40,503 nt of DNA from Diphasiastrum complanatum (taxonomy: Eukaryota; Streptophyta; Lycopodiopsida; Lycopodiales; Lycopodiaceae). The position numbers and the translations under genes were made by a program. The notes beneath the pieces were generated by a model. The model was not told the DNA's origin and ran no database searches. It saw nothing but the letters and a program-made list of their open reading frames with translations. Positions 11,032 to 23,095 of the stretch are shown in pieces. The stretch is from positions 11,366,769 to 11,407,271 of the forward strand of contig CM055100.1 of the NCBI GenBank assembly GCA_029204225.1, given 5' to 3'. The stretch's first letter is position 1. The number at the start of each line of letters is the position of its first letter.

Positions 11032-12010
11032 ACATTGATGTCGACATATTTTACATATTCAAACTTGGATAAGAACTAAAAACATTTATTACAACTTTGA
11101 TAAGTACTTGCTAGCTAATGTCCATGGGAAAGACTCACCTTGAAATAAAATATCCTTAGTATTGGGTGAAGTTAATCTCCTTAAACTTGGGTGCCTATTA
11201 CTAGACGCTTTGTCATTTTAGTGGTTTACAGTGTTGTAGTGGTCACATTTCTATTATTAATATTAATGAAAGTTGCCTAAAGGGTATAAAGTAGTTGATT
11301 ATTTTCATTATGAAATTGGAATTCAGAAAAAACAAATTGTCCTTATTTAAATGTTATCACTTGGTATGTACTTTCATTTGCCTTTCACGTTGATGCTCAA
11401 TTCATTCAAAGTGGGGTCTTGATTGGGATTCGTGAAGCATGATGTGGGGATAACATATGTTGTAACAAAGATCTTGAGGATGATGGAGAGGAAGATAATA
11501 TATTTGATGGGTGATTGAAAGGAGGGGGTGAGGAAGAATATTGAATGATTGATTTGAACTTTTGAAATGCTAATTCTAACATAATGTTGCTAATTTGATC
11601 TAGTTGTTGAGGATCATTGGTGAATTTGAATTCCAAAGTGCATTTGGTTAGTGGTAAGATATGGTTTTACAATTTCATTCACCTCCAACTTGGAGAGGAA
11701 TAATTATTTGTTCTCATTTGGGACATTCAAGGACGCTAGAGAGTTTTGATACCATGGAATTTGTATTCTTATAGAACATGCATTGTTCATAGTATCATGA
11801 TTAATATTTAGATTTGGTGTCAATGAGTTTTATTCAGAAGATAATAATGTTCCAATATATGTAAGTTTTTTAGAAAATTGGTGTGTGAAAATCTCAGTAG
11901 ATTTTTGTTGAGATGGAATAAAATGATTTATGCCTTATCCACATATCGTAGCATCCATTGTATGTACTAAGTGGAAGCTTCATTGAGTGCAACTAAAAAA
12001 TTCTTGTAAT
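11030..12010. other. gene-free AT-rich stretch
   Basis: No domain recognised on either strand. The last bases run into the copia integrase fragment, and upstream integrase sequence is not detectable. Confidence 0.45.
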
Positions 12011-12013
12011 TTA

Positions 12014-12965
12014 AAAGCTTTGAGATGTGATGGTGGAATATGTCTTCAACAAATTTAATGATTATTGTGAGCAAGAGGGAGTGAGGAGAGAGTTCACTTG
12101 TGCTTATTCCCCCCAAGAAAATGGCGTGGCTGAAAGAAAAAATATAACTCTTTGCGAATGCGCAAAAGCTCTTAGAATAGAGGCATCTCTTCCAAAAGAT
12201 TTTTGGGGAGAAGCAATTTCTTGTGCAAATTATCTTTGTAATAGACTTCCAAATCTTGCTCTAGGAGGAAAATCACCTTAGGAGATGTTGTATAAGGAAA
12301 AGCCTAAGGTAGATCACCTTGGGATATCTGGTTGTGTGTGCTTTGTTCATGTACCTTTAGAAACTAGAAAAAAGGATGATTTTAGTTCTATCAAAGGAGT
12401 GTTGGTTGGATATTCATCAACAAAGAAAGCATATAAAATTTTCACTCCCTCTACTAACAAGATTGTTGTAAGTAGATATGTGATCTTCCATGAAGATCAA
12501 AAGCTCATCTTGGATGGGGTCGATATCCAACCAACTTATGGAGGATCTTCTATTATCAATCTTGATGCCAATCAAGATGTGGAGGGATCGAGGCTTGAGG
12601 AGGAGCATCTTGAAGCAATTACACCAAGAAGATCTATGAGAGAGAGGGATCTGAATCAAGGAGGCTCACATATGTGGAAAAAGACAAGCAAGTGGAAGAT
12701 GCCACCTCTTATCATGCATTTTTCATCTCTCATGATGAGCCAAGAGATGTCCAAGATGCACTCTAATCAAAGGAGTGGTATGAAGCCATGTCAAAAGAGT
12801 ATGAAGCCTTGATTTCCAACAATACTTGGGAGCTCGGGGATCCACCTATCAACAAGCATGTTATTGGATGCAAGTGGGTGTTTCGAGTGAAGTACAACAA
12901 TGATGGATCTATCAACAAGTTCAAAGCAATACTATGTGCCAAAGGATATCAAAGAAGGTGATGAA
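12014..12965 (+). pseudogene. copia fragment (copy II): integrase C-terminal half and start of RT
   Basis: The translation starts at KALRCDGG, which contains the second catalytic Asp of the DDE integrase. One missing base then shifts the frame to EYVFNKFNDYCEQEGVRREF. The third catalytic residue is kept in SPQENGVAERKN. A stop at about 12282 splits the conserved block before MLYKEKPKVDHL. GVLVGYSSTKKAYKIF follows at 12396-12446. RT begins near 12770 with EWYEAMSKEYEAL, NTWEL and KWVFRVKYNNDGSINKFKA, and stops at 12960. No gag, YVDD, RNase H or LTR is attached, so this is a truncated insertion. It is better preserved than copy I. Confidence 0.9.
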
Positions 12966-13247
12966 TCCAAAGTGTGTCGCCTTCATCAAGTTTAGATCTA
13001 ATCTTGGCTCGATTCCAAGATCCATGTTAAAGTAGATAGATATCTTTTAAGGAGTAGTGTGAAATTGTAAAAGCCATCTGTCTTGAGGTTTGGGGGTGCT
13101 CTTTCAAAACCACTCATTGTACACTTGTAAATAAGTGATAAGGCCAAAATTAGAGCTAGATTAGCTCGTGGTAGTGTAGGCTAATTACACTTGGGTTGAT
13201 GGTAGAGGTTTAGTGACATAGCACCTCTTGATTTCATTTGTCAATTT

Positions 13248-13374
13248 GGACCAATCACATTGTAAGATGCACCAAAATGGTCCAATCATTGAAAAAGGTG
13301 GCATGTAGGTGGTCCAATCAAAGTAAGAGGTGATGTTTGAGAGGTCCAATCATTGCACTCCATTACCACTCTTC
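13248..13374. repeat. four-copy 32-bp array of GGWCCAATCA
   Basis: GGACCAATCA or GGTCCAATCA begins at 13248, 13279, 13311 and 13343, so the spacing is 31, 32 and 32 bp. The core is conserved while the rest of each unit has diverged. CCAAT is the core of NF-Y sites, and arrays of short motifs are common in retrotransposon U3 regions. That role is inference. Confidence 0.7.
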
Positions 13375-13564
13375 ATGGATCTTGAGCTACTATGAGAATG
13401 AGTGATATTGAGTCCACACTTGGTTTTTTAAAACTAGGTTTGGATGTAGCATGCTCCAACAATTAGAATAATTTTGACATTCTCTCTCTACCCTAGAGCA
13501 AGCCAATTTTATACTTAGACTTTTTCATCCAAAGTTGCGTCTCATTATGTGTGATGAATGGTTT

Positions 13565-13642
13565 GTGATAGATGCATGTGTAGAGAATTCTTGCCTTAGA
13601 TTAGTGAGAGATGCATTTGTAGAGTGCTCTTGCCTTAGATTT
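13565..13642. repeat. 39-bp tandem duplication
   Basis: Two units begin GTGATAGATGCATGTGTAGA (13565) and GTGAGAGATGCATTTGTAGA (13604), and both contain CTTGCCTTAGATT. A third partial unit starts at 13643 with GTGAG. Confidence 0.75.
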
Positions 13643-15002
13643 GTGAGCTAGATTGCTTGTATCTTATGCAAGATGGATCTATGTGCAATCACACATCTTA
13701 GGAGATCATTCACATTGTTTGAGACATCCTCACACGTGTCAAAAGTACACGGTATAAAGAGGTTGAATGCTAGTTTTTGCAACAAGCTTCTTGTGGTTCA
13801 CTTTTGTCAACATAGTTCATGGTTTTCAATTTGTTGGTCACATGTTCTTTTCCATTGCGCCTATGAAACGTTTCTTTCCCGTTTGTTATGCCATTAAATA
13901 AGCTATTTTTATTGGCATAACAAAGGAAACATTTTCACCATGGTTTTGCTTCAATCTTAATTAGTGGCTTTTAAATTCCAATTTGTATCACTGCTTTATG
14001 TAAAGTTGTAAAGTGATGTACAAAGCTGAGAAATGGTGAAAGCATACAGCTTTGAGCCATGATTTCTCAAGAGCTTTGAAATGTGTTCAATTCAAAATTC
14101 TTGGTATTTCATTGAGATACTCGTGGTGTTGTGAATAAAAACAACATTATGGCAATCTTGGTTTTTTCAACAAGTTTCTCTTTTTAAGCACTCGGGGAAC
14201 AATTATGTTGACATTTTAAGCACTAAGCGAGCAGTTATGTTGAAATTTTTTTTTTGCTTAAACGACCAGCAAATCTTTAAAGCACAGGCTCCACAATGAA
14301 GTGAGAAATCCCTTCACAAGAAGTGAAAGCTTGGAGAGGCAAAAAGCTGAAAGAAATCCTTCCTTGGTGTATTTTGTAGGTTTTGAAGCTCAAAATCATC
14401 AGTGGGGAATGAAGAGACAGTCCCAAAGGCATCAGAAAGGCCATGATATCATCAGACAGATTGAAAGTTTGTTGAGTTGAGAGATTTTTACAATACTTCC
14501 TAATTTTTGCGAAAAGTGCCATTTGTGAGAGACTTTTGCCAAGAAATCTCTCATTTGTTTGTTTGGAGAATTACAAATCACAGTAGACAGTGTCTAGTAC
14601 TGCCATTCAGAGTTATGAGGCTTCATACTTTTCACATTACTGATCTTTGATCTTTTGAGCGATCACACACTTCGAAATCTTTGCAAATTGAAATCTAGAA
14701 TATTCTCTTTGAAAATTTGAATATTTCCTCTAGTTTTAATCTTGATCTGTACTACTATCGGTTCAACGCGCGAAAGCCCAAAAAGATCCCGAGAGGTCAT
14801 ACATCTACTTGCTGAATCGATATTGGATGTGTTCGTACATATCGAATCAACACGTGAACAGCCAGTCAAGGACTAGGAGTCATACCTGTGCGCGCTGTCA
14901 GGTGTACAACCAAGCATATACGATTTTGTGGTGTTTATATCTAGAGACAAGTTTTGTGCTCAAATTGAGTCATTTTTGTGATCCGGACTCATCGATCTAG
15001 TA

Positions 15003-15560
15003 ATGGCAACTCTAAGCGGGAGCGTCCTTAATGAGTCAAGCAAATTGGGAGGAGATGGCAACTACGTAGTTTGGAAATTCAAACTGAAAAACATTTTGAT
15101 GGAAAAGGATCTATGGGTGATCGTGATAGGTAAAGAGACAAGGCCGTTAATTGAAGAAGATCAACATGCATTTGACAAGAGAAAATGGAAAGCACAGAAT
15201 GTCGTCAACTTATTAGTTAGAGATGCAATTATTCCCTACATTTTGGATTTGGAAAGATTGAAAGAAGCTTGGGATACGTTGAAGGCATTGTTTGAAATCA
15301 CAGACACATCTCGAGTGCTACTTTTGAAGATGAAGCTGCACACATTACGAATGGATGATGGTGCAACTATTGTCAATCACCTATTGAAGATAAAGGAGAT
15401 CGTGAGATCGTGAGATCGTGCAATTGACATTGAATAGTTTGAGTGAGTCACATCAGATGTTTGTGACAAGTATAGCCACACGGGAGAATCTTCCAATCTA
15501 TGAAGAGTTAGGTGGATTGCTCTTGTAGGAAGAACAATGTCAAGAGAACTTGAGTCATCG
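15003..15560 (+). pseudogene. copia gag fragment (copy III)
   Basis: An ATG at 15003 opens a 136-codon frame starting MATLSGSVLNESSKLGGDGN and continuing YVVWKFKLKNILMEKDLWVI, a typical copia gag N-terminus (GxNYxxWxxxxxxxL). KEAWDTLKALFE and LLLKMKLHTLRMDDGATI are the conserved middle gag blocks. The frame breaks at a triplicated 8-bp unit GAGATCGT (15396-15419). The alternate frame resumes as QLTLNSLSESHQMFVTSIAT and ENLPIYEELGGLLL before an amber stop. The element is cut near 15560, where an unrelated minus-strand sequence starts. Confidence 0.88.
15396..15419. repeat. 8-bp unit GAGATCGT repeated three times
   Basis: Three perfect adjacent copies. Two copies beyond the one expected add 16 bp, which shifts the gag frame by one base. 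This looks like replication slippage. Confidence 0.9.
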
Positions 15561-16780
15561 CAACAGGGTATCTTTCTCTTCTTCATCAACATCTGTGGCA
15601 TCATTATTGACAATTTCTTTGCCTTTGTTTGGTATATTAGAAGCTGTGTCATCATCTTCTGTAGGTGTAGGGCTCTTATGCTTCTGTGAAGGTTCATCAT
15701 CAATTGGTATTATAGCCATGTTGTCTAGTGCAGTAGTCTCTGGTATGACTAATGCAAGAGCATCCGAATTAGGTTCTTTCTGAGTTGATGCATTGCCAAC
15801 ATCCATAGCAGCAGCGAATGCAAGCTAGATAGGTGGAACAGATGTATTCTGTAGAAGACTAGATAAATCAATTGAAGTTGTCATAATCATTCTTCCTGCA
15901 AAAACATTCTGTTCTTGATTAGTGAGTATGCCAAAATGTTCACACAATCTCGAGATGTGTGCTCCCACAGCTGCAAACTTCTTGTTCTTAATCCAACGCA
16001 AGAATGCTTTGTAAGCAATTTTCTCCAAGAGACTTTGAAACATGCATGAATCTGCCAGGTGCATGTTTAATTAGCTCTGTTGAATCTGGTAAAATAATAC
16101 CTTCCATCATATTGGCCTTGGTATGGCCATGAATTTTGTGATTGGTTGACTCCACGGATTTATTCTTGTCGGTAGCCTGGTCCTTATTACCAAATTCTTG
16201 TTCGGATTCGTCATATTCATCGTCAACATCATCAACATCTTGATCAGAATCTTCAAAATTCTTGTCTGCAGCTACTAATTTATTAATAGAGATATCAGCT
16301 TCAACATTGCAAACATTGAAGTATTCTTCTTCGTCATCCAAAAGATCATTTTTCTCGTAGCATTCAAAATATTTTACTTTGATGTCAGACACATTAGAAA
16401 AAATATTCAGTGCGTAAGAAGAATCTTCAAACGTAAAACTTGTGTCTTCACCTTCATATCTGTCATGACTCCAGGTAAAGCAACAACCTATAATTCAGAG
16501 TTGATAATTTCTATAGATTTTGTAGAAATATCCTTCAAAAATAACTTTGCTGCATCACGATCATAATCAGAGTCATTTTTAAGATTTTTCTTCGTTATCG
16601 ATTTATTCGATGATATCTTCTTCGAGGAATTTCTCCACTTCTTTGAAGAAACTTTTGAGGAGCTTTTTCATCTCGTAGTGACGTTGAATAACTTCTCAAT
16701 ATCACTCGGCCAAGATTGGTCAACTAGCTTCGTCAACTTATCTTCAATGACATCAATCCGCTGTACAAACTCTGGCTGAT
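15555..16780 (-). pseudogene. unidentified decayed coding region, acidic and lysine-rich segments
   Basis: On the minus strand, frames join end to end from about 16780 to 15555. The first reads DVIEDKLTKLVDQSWPSDIE. A Lys/Ser-rich stretch with SSKVSSKKWRNSSKK follows after a stop. A strongly acidic part (15988-16392) includes DQDVDDVDDEYDESEQE. Then come AVGAHISRLCEHFGILTNQE (15825-16064) and a polar tail ending in VDEEEKDT. Two frameshifts and three stops separate these. The basic-then-acidic layout suits a nucleic-acid-binding structural protein or a transposon accessory ORF, but I find no diagnostic motif. It abuts the gag fragment in the opposite orientation, so it belongs to a different element. 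Confidence 0.5.
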
Positions 16781-16789
16781 TAAGTTGTC

Positions 16790-18014
<1,225 letters not shown>

Positions 18015-18230
18015 TCTCAGAAGGTCAAGTAGAAATCGAAAACCTCCTACAAGATTAGAGATGAATCTAGCCCCAATGGGTTCTGTGCTCAAGGCTCAAG
18101 AACCAAATACTTTTGATGAAGCAAAGGAGTAAGGAGTGGCGTGCAGTTATGGAAACCGAAATGGAAGCCACATCAAAAGATAGGACGTGGAACTTGGTTG
18201 AGCTACATGATGGCTTGCTTGCAGGTAAAT
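18015..18230 (+). pseudogene. copia RT N-terminal scrap (copy IV)
   Basis: The frame reads LRRSSRNRKPPTRLEMNL, the basic RRSxRxxxPPxR linker that precedes copia RT. It continues as PNTFDEAKE, a stop, then EWRAVMETEMEATSKDRTWNLVEL written as overlapping short blocks of the conserved RT start (EWxxAMxxEMxxLxxNxTWxLVxLP). It ends abruptly near 18230 in AT-rich DNA, so less than a tenth of an element remains. Confidence 0.75.
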
Positions 18231-18239
18231 TGCAAGTTG

Positions 18240-19155
18240 ATTATTATAAAATTGTGATTTTGCATGCAATTTCAATACATCAAATAGAATTACCTACAAT
18301 AAAAAGCTGGAAAAAAAATGGATCAAATAGGGCAAAAAATAAAAAATTTAGAAGTTTCTGGTTTATGGACAATTTACAAAATTTTGTTGCCAACTTCCAA
18401 ATTTTTTAACTTGCTTAGTACTTAATGGAATCCAAAAAAAATTATATGCTTTAAAAGCCTTTCAATGCTTTACAATAGTACCTATTCAGATCGAATTTTA
18501 GAGAACAAAAAGTTGAGCAAAAACTGAATCAGACGGGAGAGAAATTAAAAAATAGAAAATACAGTCCCCACTCGTTTTTTGATCGTTTTTGGACATAACT
18601 CTCACAAATCACATCCATAATGCAAAGCTAACCTTAGCATGCCAAAACCAAGATGCCTAAATGCAAGCTAACCACCATACATGTATCATAAACATGCTGA
18701 AAATAAAAATTTGGCGTAGCTCCTCAACAATGACACCAACATTGTAGCGGGCATTTCCTATCCACCTTCAACTCTATACCTAGTACCTTTAAGTGTCAAT
18801 GAGGGAAGATGATTCTCTTCTTGTCATGTATAAGTTCGTTCTCATGAGAGAATACTCAACAATCAAGCTCACATGCATGCTTATGAGTACACATCTAACA
18901 CTAGGATCCATTAACACTGTCCAACCAAAGGTCCAGCTTACTTCTCTCTCTCTTTTTTCTCACAAAAAATATAACAAGATTTGATACCAACAATCAGCAA
19001 ATCCAAACAATATCATAATCCAAATAAAACATAAGAGATGAAGCGAGAAAGAAGAGCAAGGACATCCAATTTCATTTGATCGAGGTTGTAGTGGGTTTCT
19101 TTCCTTGCCTATCCTCAACCCAAGATCTAATAAATCTAGCATCAAGGAGATGAAG
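18240..19155. other. gene-free AT-rich stretch
   Basis: No domain recognised on either strand. Confidence 0.45.
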
Positions 19156-19159
19156 TTAG

Positions 19160-19376
19160 TTGGAGGGAAACCCAACTTTATTCACTAACTTGACATTTAG
19201 GCCCTGCGACATTAAAAAGCCCCGCAAAAAGGCCTAAAGTCTTTTTATTAACTTTTAACTGATCCATCAAATAACTATGTGATCATTGGGTTGGACTTAC
19301 ACACACGGGGTGCCAAATCCCTCTCACTTATTAACTAGGGTTGGGGTTGCCTTGGGATCCGCAAACCCTCCAGCAG
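19160..19376 (-). repeat. LTR-like repeat R1 (3' LTR candidate)
   Basis: On the minus strand it starts TGCTGGAGGG, matching R2 from TGTTGGAGGG onward. It contains a hairpin with 8-bp perfect arms TTTAGGCC/GGCCTAAA (plus strand 19195-19237) and ends with CAAGTTAGTGAATAAA, which includes an AATAAA-like polyadenylation signal. R3 shares that tail; R2 lacks it. Confidence 0.65.
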
Positions 19377-19425
19377 TATGTCCCACCAAAACTGGTGGCG
19401 GCCCCATGACACCTACAATATGCAG

Positions 19426-22020
19426 TTATTGGGGACTTTTATTGGCTTCACGCCGAATCTTGATTAAATGATACTGCACTTTCTCCATAAAGTCGAGGAG
19501 TGCAGTATTGAGATCCAAATTGTGGGGCAGGAAACAACGGTGGGCTCCGACAATCCACTTGGAGGTTGTCCATGAGGTGAAGCGGGATTCCCAAGAGCCT
19601 CCCATCATAGCTGCACGAAAGTAGAGACGAGCAACCGGCATGTGATCTTTGATTTGCTCTGAGGCCATTGGCTTATTTGGATCGAATGCCAGAGGAGGGA
19701 GACAACCATCCCATTTGGTTGCCATTGATGCCAACAGAGTTAGATCTTTAGCAAACATTGTCGATTATCACACCATGGAATCTGGAGAGTGGACATACTC
19801 TCTCTGATATGCCTGTAAAGCACGGTGGAAGTCCACCGAAATGGTCTAGGTGTAAGGCTGATGGATGATTGGCCAATTGGGCGTATGGATGGTGATTTTG
19901 TCCATAGCCAGCCCCAAATCTTTCCATTTATTTTTTTGCGGCATTGGCACGTAATAGGGATCTACCCGCAACTGGCGAGGGCTGGCGATGTAACTCCTAA
20001 TTGATTCCGGAGTTTTCTCAAAAATCGTGATTCTCCATGCCGGCTGCTCTCCCAGTGCAGGTATTTTGTCCAACTCTTTGCCGACCTCGATCTCGGAGGT
20101 CTTAAATTTTAGAACCCATCCACCACGCGAGGACTCATGTGGAGGTTGCTTTCAGAAGGTTTGAATTTGGTCCTCGACACTGATGGGCCTTCTGAATAGA
20201 GGTCTTGTCCTTGATGAAAATGGACTCGCTTGTACTGCCGGTATGGTTGGTGGTTGATTTGCTATATCTAGAGCTCCCCCCTGGTCCATGCTCGAATCAA
20301 TCCATGTATCCATTGGTACAGCTTCTTGGCATGGGGGGGAGAATTGCGGCATGACCGGGACGGGGATTTGTGGTCAAGCTTCCAACACTTGAGCGGCTGG
20401 TTTTTCATAAGCGGTGATGGTCTCTTTTGCCTTGGCCAACTCGGTTGAAGCTGCTCCTTTAAACCTATCAAAGCGGCTCTGGAATCCCTGAAGGGCCACT
20501 GTGTATGTCTCCACTTTTTTGAATAAATACGCAATCTCCGTCGGTGTGACCGGATGATCAGGTATTTGCGTTTGCAGATAGGCATCACGCTCAAGGGTGG
20601 TCGCATCCAATTCACCTTGAAGCCGTGTGCAATCTTGTTCAGCCATCTGTAATTGTCCCTTCAGCAGCTGCACCTGTTGGTTGGCATCTTGCAATGTTTG
20701 ATCTACCTGATCCTATGCGGTTGTCAGGGCGTTTTGCAGGGAGTTGATGTAATTTTCCAAGCGATCAGCTTGTTGTTGCGCCAACTTATTTTCGCTTTTA
20801 GCCTTATCTTCATGTTGTTTGGCTATCCTTAACTCTCGATCCAGCTGGACAATTTTCTGGCTAATCAGAGTGTTTTCGGACCCCAGATCAGAGATTCTCT
20901 GCTCCATTTCCTTCTTCTTATCCAGCATAGACTGGATCACTTGTCCAAGGCTTGAAACCAACCCTAGAGCATCACCAGAATCGATGGTCGTGGCGGCGAC
21001 AGCAGCAGGAGGACCTGATGGTACTGTCTTTGGTTGGCGTGGAATAGGTGCCACGGTCTCTTCTTCTGCAAAAATATCATCCTCTTCAAACCCTTCAGGC
21101 ACTATGGCGTCGAACTATTTTGGTGTTTTTATAGCTGTGTCGACCCGAAGTGTGACTAGGCTCTCTTGTGTGTGAGGTTGCTGGCTGGCATCTTCGAAAC
21201 CAACAATAGATTCATGGATATGTCCGAATCCTCTTCCAGGGGATTGGGGTTCAAAGGGCGTTGGGCTCTAGGGCATTTCAAAGATTTTGGTGGCCCCAAG
21301 GGGGTCAAAATCATCGAACATATCCATAAAAAACTGTGTGTTGGGTGAGGTTTTTTAGGTGTGCGGGGGTGAGGTGGCCTGGGCAGCTGTGATGGGAATG
21401 GTAGGCCCAATGGTCACAGACTGTCCTTGTATGGGAGCAGAGGCGAGGGAAGCATCAGAGGCTAGGGGGATGGGAAGTTCAGTGCGAACAGCACCAGGGG
21501 GTGGAAGCGCAGCTGACGAGGTATGCCTAGTGCGATGTCGTGACGCGAAAGGCATTAGGAAATTATTCAATAGTTGGACAGCTGCGTGGATGGAAGGCTC
21601 AGTGATGGCTTCCAAAAGGTAGCCATCATTGGTCCAGTGCATATTGTTGGTGAGGTCAATAAATGGCTTGATGGCCTGTTTAGCGTGCTTGTGATTGGGT
21701 GAGGCCTGTGTACCAGATGATATTCCTAGGTCTGCAAGGGCGGCCTCAGTGACGCGCACCTTGTGTGTGGCTCTCTAGAAAGTGATATAGAATTTGGATT
21801 TCTCTTTCTTCCACGTACTGAAGGCAAGAGTGATGAAATCCATATTGATAAGGCCCGAAAAGGCTCTCTCATGAATACCCATTGCAGTGAGTAGAGGCTC
21901 CGCAAGGGTCATCCACTGAGTGACTATGCTTGTGCTAGGAAGAATCATGATGTCCGTTGCAGATGAGACATCACAATGGATAGTATAGCGCAGAGACTGG
22001 GAAGTATCGGTAGAAGACAT
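19426..22020 (-). pseudogene. 864-codon coiled-coil frame downstream of gypsy integrase, broken only by in-frame stops
   Basis: From an ATG at 22020 to a TAA at 19426 one minus-strand frame stays in register for 865 codons with no frameshift. I count in-frame stops at 21775, 21268, 21115, 20713 and 19846 (all TAG), 20374 and 20152 (TGA), 21355 (TAA), and a TGA-TAA pair just before 19758. The N-terminal part (to about residue 220) has TLAEPLLTAMGIHERAFSG and WKKEKSKFYITF. A Pro/Ala-rich linker follows. A heptad-rich coiled coil spans about residues 355-490 (KKKEMEQRISDLGSENTLIS onward). The C-terminal part includes PAWRITIFEKTPES and a Trp/aromatic-rich block GGSWESRFTSWTTSKW near the end. I see no membrane segment. 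The family is not recognised; its place suggests an accessory or env-position ORF of the gypsy element. Confidence 0.6.
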
Positions 22021-22044
22021 GATGATCAAAAAGGAATTATAAAC

Positions 22045-22846
22045 GCGTAAAAGTGTATCAGGACATCCAAATCTGATTATAATATTTCCATATAGAAACT
22101 TGGCCGTAGATTTCGCATCAGCCACTTTGACAGCTTTGGCTTCAACCCACTTGGTCATATAATCAGTTGCGATGATAATGTATCGGGCCTGAGATCCTTG
22201 CGCGACAGGATGAATAGGACCAACATATGGCAAACATCACATGTCTGAATAAAATTTTTTGTGTCCTTATGAAGCGTAGGCCACCAACAACCGGATAGCA
22301 AAAGTTTGCGGACAGTAATATCTGTAGAGAAGTGTCCTCCACCCATGCCATCATGTGAAAACATGATTAAATCTGGTACTTCACGTGGTAAAACACACTA
22401 TCGTAAAATATTATCTGATCCACGACGGTACAATTGTCCCAAAATTAATTGATAAGGTTGAGCCTTATGAATCAATTGTCTCTTTTGTACTTTTTTCAAA
22501 GAGTCATTTGGTTGTCCTAGCATTAGGTACTCAACAATATATGTCACCCACTCAGGTACTGCTTCAACATAGAACAATGCAGCATCTGACAGTTCATCAT
22601 CCACTTCAGTATAAATTGGTGCGGATTCAATTTGTGAAACGTGATCGGCTAGATAATGTTGCTTTCCCGTTCGAACCACAATCCGAAAGTCAAATTCAGT
22701 CAATAATAATATTCATCTTGCAATACATCCAGTATTGCATGTCCTGTTTACCAAGTAAAGTAACGATTGATGATCCGCATAAAATGCAAAGTGCGTTTCC
22801 ATGAGATAGTGACAAAATTTTCGACCAGAAAAAAACTTGGCTGACT
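22045..22846 (-). pseudogene. Ty3/gypsy RNase H and integrase N-terminal remnant
   Basis: The minus strand begins inside RNase H with FYADHQSLLYLVNR, then a stop, then EFDFRIVVRTGKQHYLADHV, the gypsy signature (DHxxLxYL, then EFxFxIxxRxGKxxxxAD). The 22364-22155 part holds the HHCC zinc finger (HDGMGGGH, then TCDVC). The core starts YVGPIHPVAQGSQARYIIIA and TDYMTKWVEAKAV, which contains the first catalytic Asp, and runs to RFGCPDTLL, where homology ends before the second Asp. A frameshift separates the zinc finger from the core. Confidence 0.9.
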
Positions 22847-22855
22847 TGAAGAATC

Positions 22856-23029
22856 ATTTAGGCCCTGCGACATTAAAAAGTCCCGCAAAAAGGCCTAAAG
22901 TCCTTTTATTAACTTTTATTAGATCAATCAAATAATTATGTGATCATTGGGTTGGACTTACACACGCAGGGTACTCACTTATTAACTAGGGTTAGGGTTG
23001 CCTTGGGATCCACAAACCCTCCAACAGAA
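22856..23029 (-). repeat. LTR-like repeat R2 (truncated 5' LTR candidate)
   Basis: It matches R1 from TGTTGGAGGG through the hairpin (plus strand TTTAGGCC at 22858, GGCCTAAA ending 22900) and then stops, joined to RNase H. A 20-bp AAACCCTCC-to-TTTGGAT stretch of R1 near its start is altered and about 13 bp are missing around 22975. Confidence 0.7.
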
Positions 23030-23095
23030 GTTCCACCTGCTTTATTGCAATGAACATGTAAAATGAATTACAAAGGACCACTATATATAGTGAAA

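Larger units (their letters stand above)
12966..14999. other. gene-free stretch with short tandem repeats
   Basis: No protein domain recognised. The stretch holds the 32-bp spaced CCAATCA repeat (13248-13374), a 39-bp duplication (13565-13642) and a 32-bp duplication at 14183-14246 (TTTAAGCACT, then AGTTATGTTG/AATTATGTTG). The right part leads into a copia gag start and may include its untranslated leader, but no primer-binding site is evident. Confidence 0.45.
19160..23029 (-). mobile_element. internally deleted Ty3/gypsy-type element with extra 3' ORF
   Basis: Read on the minus strand, the order is LTR-like repeat R2 (23029-22856), RNase H and integrase remnant (22846-22045), a long coiled-coil frame (22020-19426), then LTR-like repeat R1 (19376-19160). 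Both repeats are in the same orientation and homology starts at TG(T/C)TGGAGGG, as expected for LTRs. R2 is cut off and joined directly to RNase H, so gag, protease and most of RT are deleted. Integrase is also cut after its first third. The 3' frame ends 50 bp before R1, the place of env-like ORFs in some gypsy lineages. Confidence 0.65.

Noticed and set aside
10812-11072. 86-codon frame ending in Leu-Ser repeats
   Set aside because: Driven by the CT tract; no domain and no conserved start.
20819-21175. 118-codon plus-strand frame opposite the coiled-coil region
   Set aside because: It mirrors the low stop density of the minus-strand frame and has no motif of its own.
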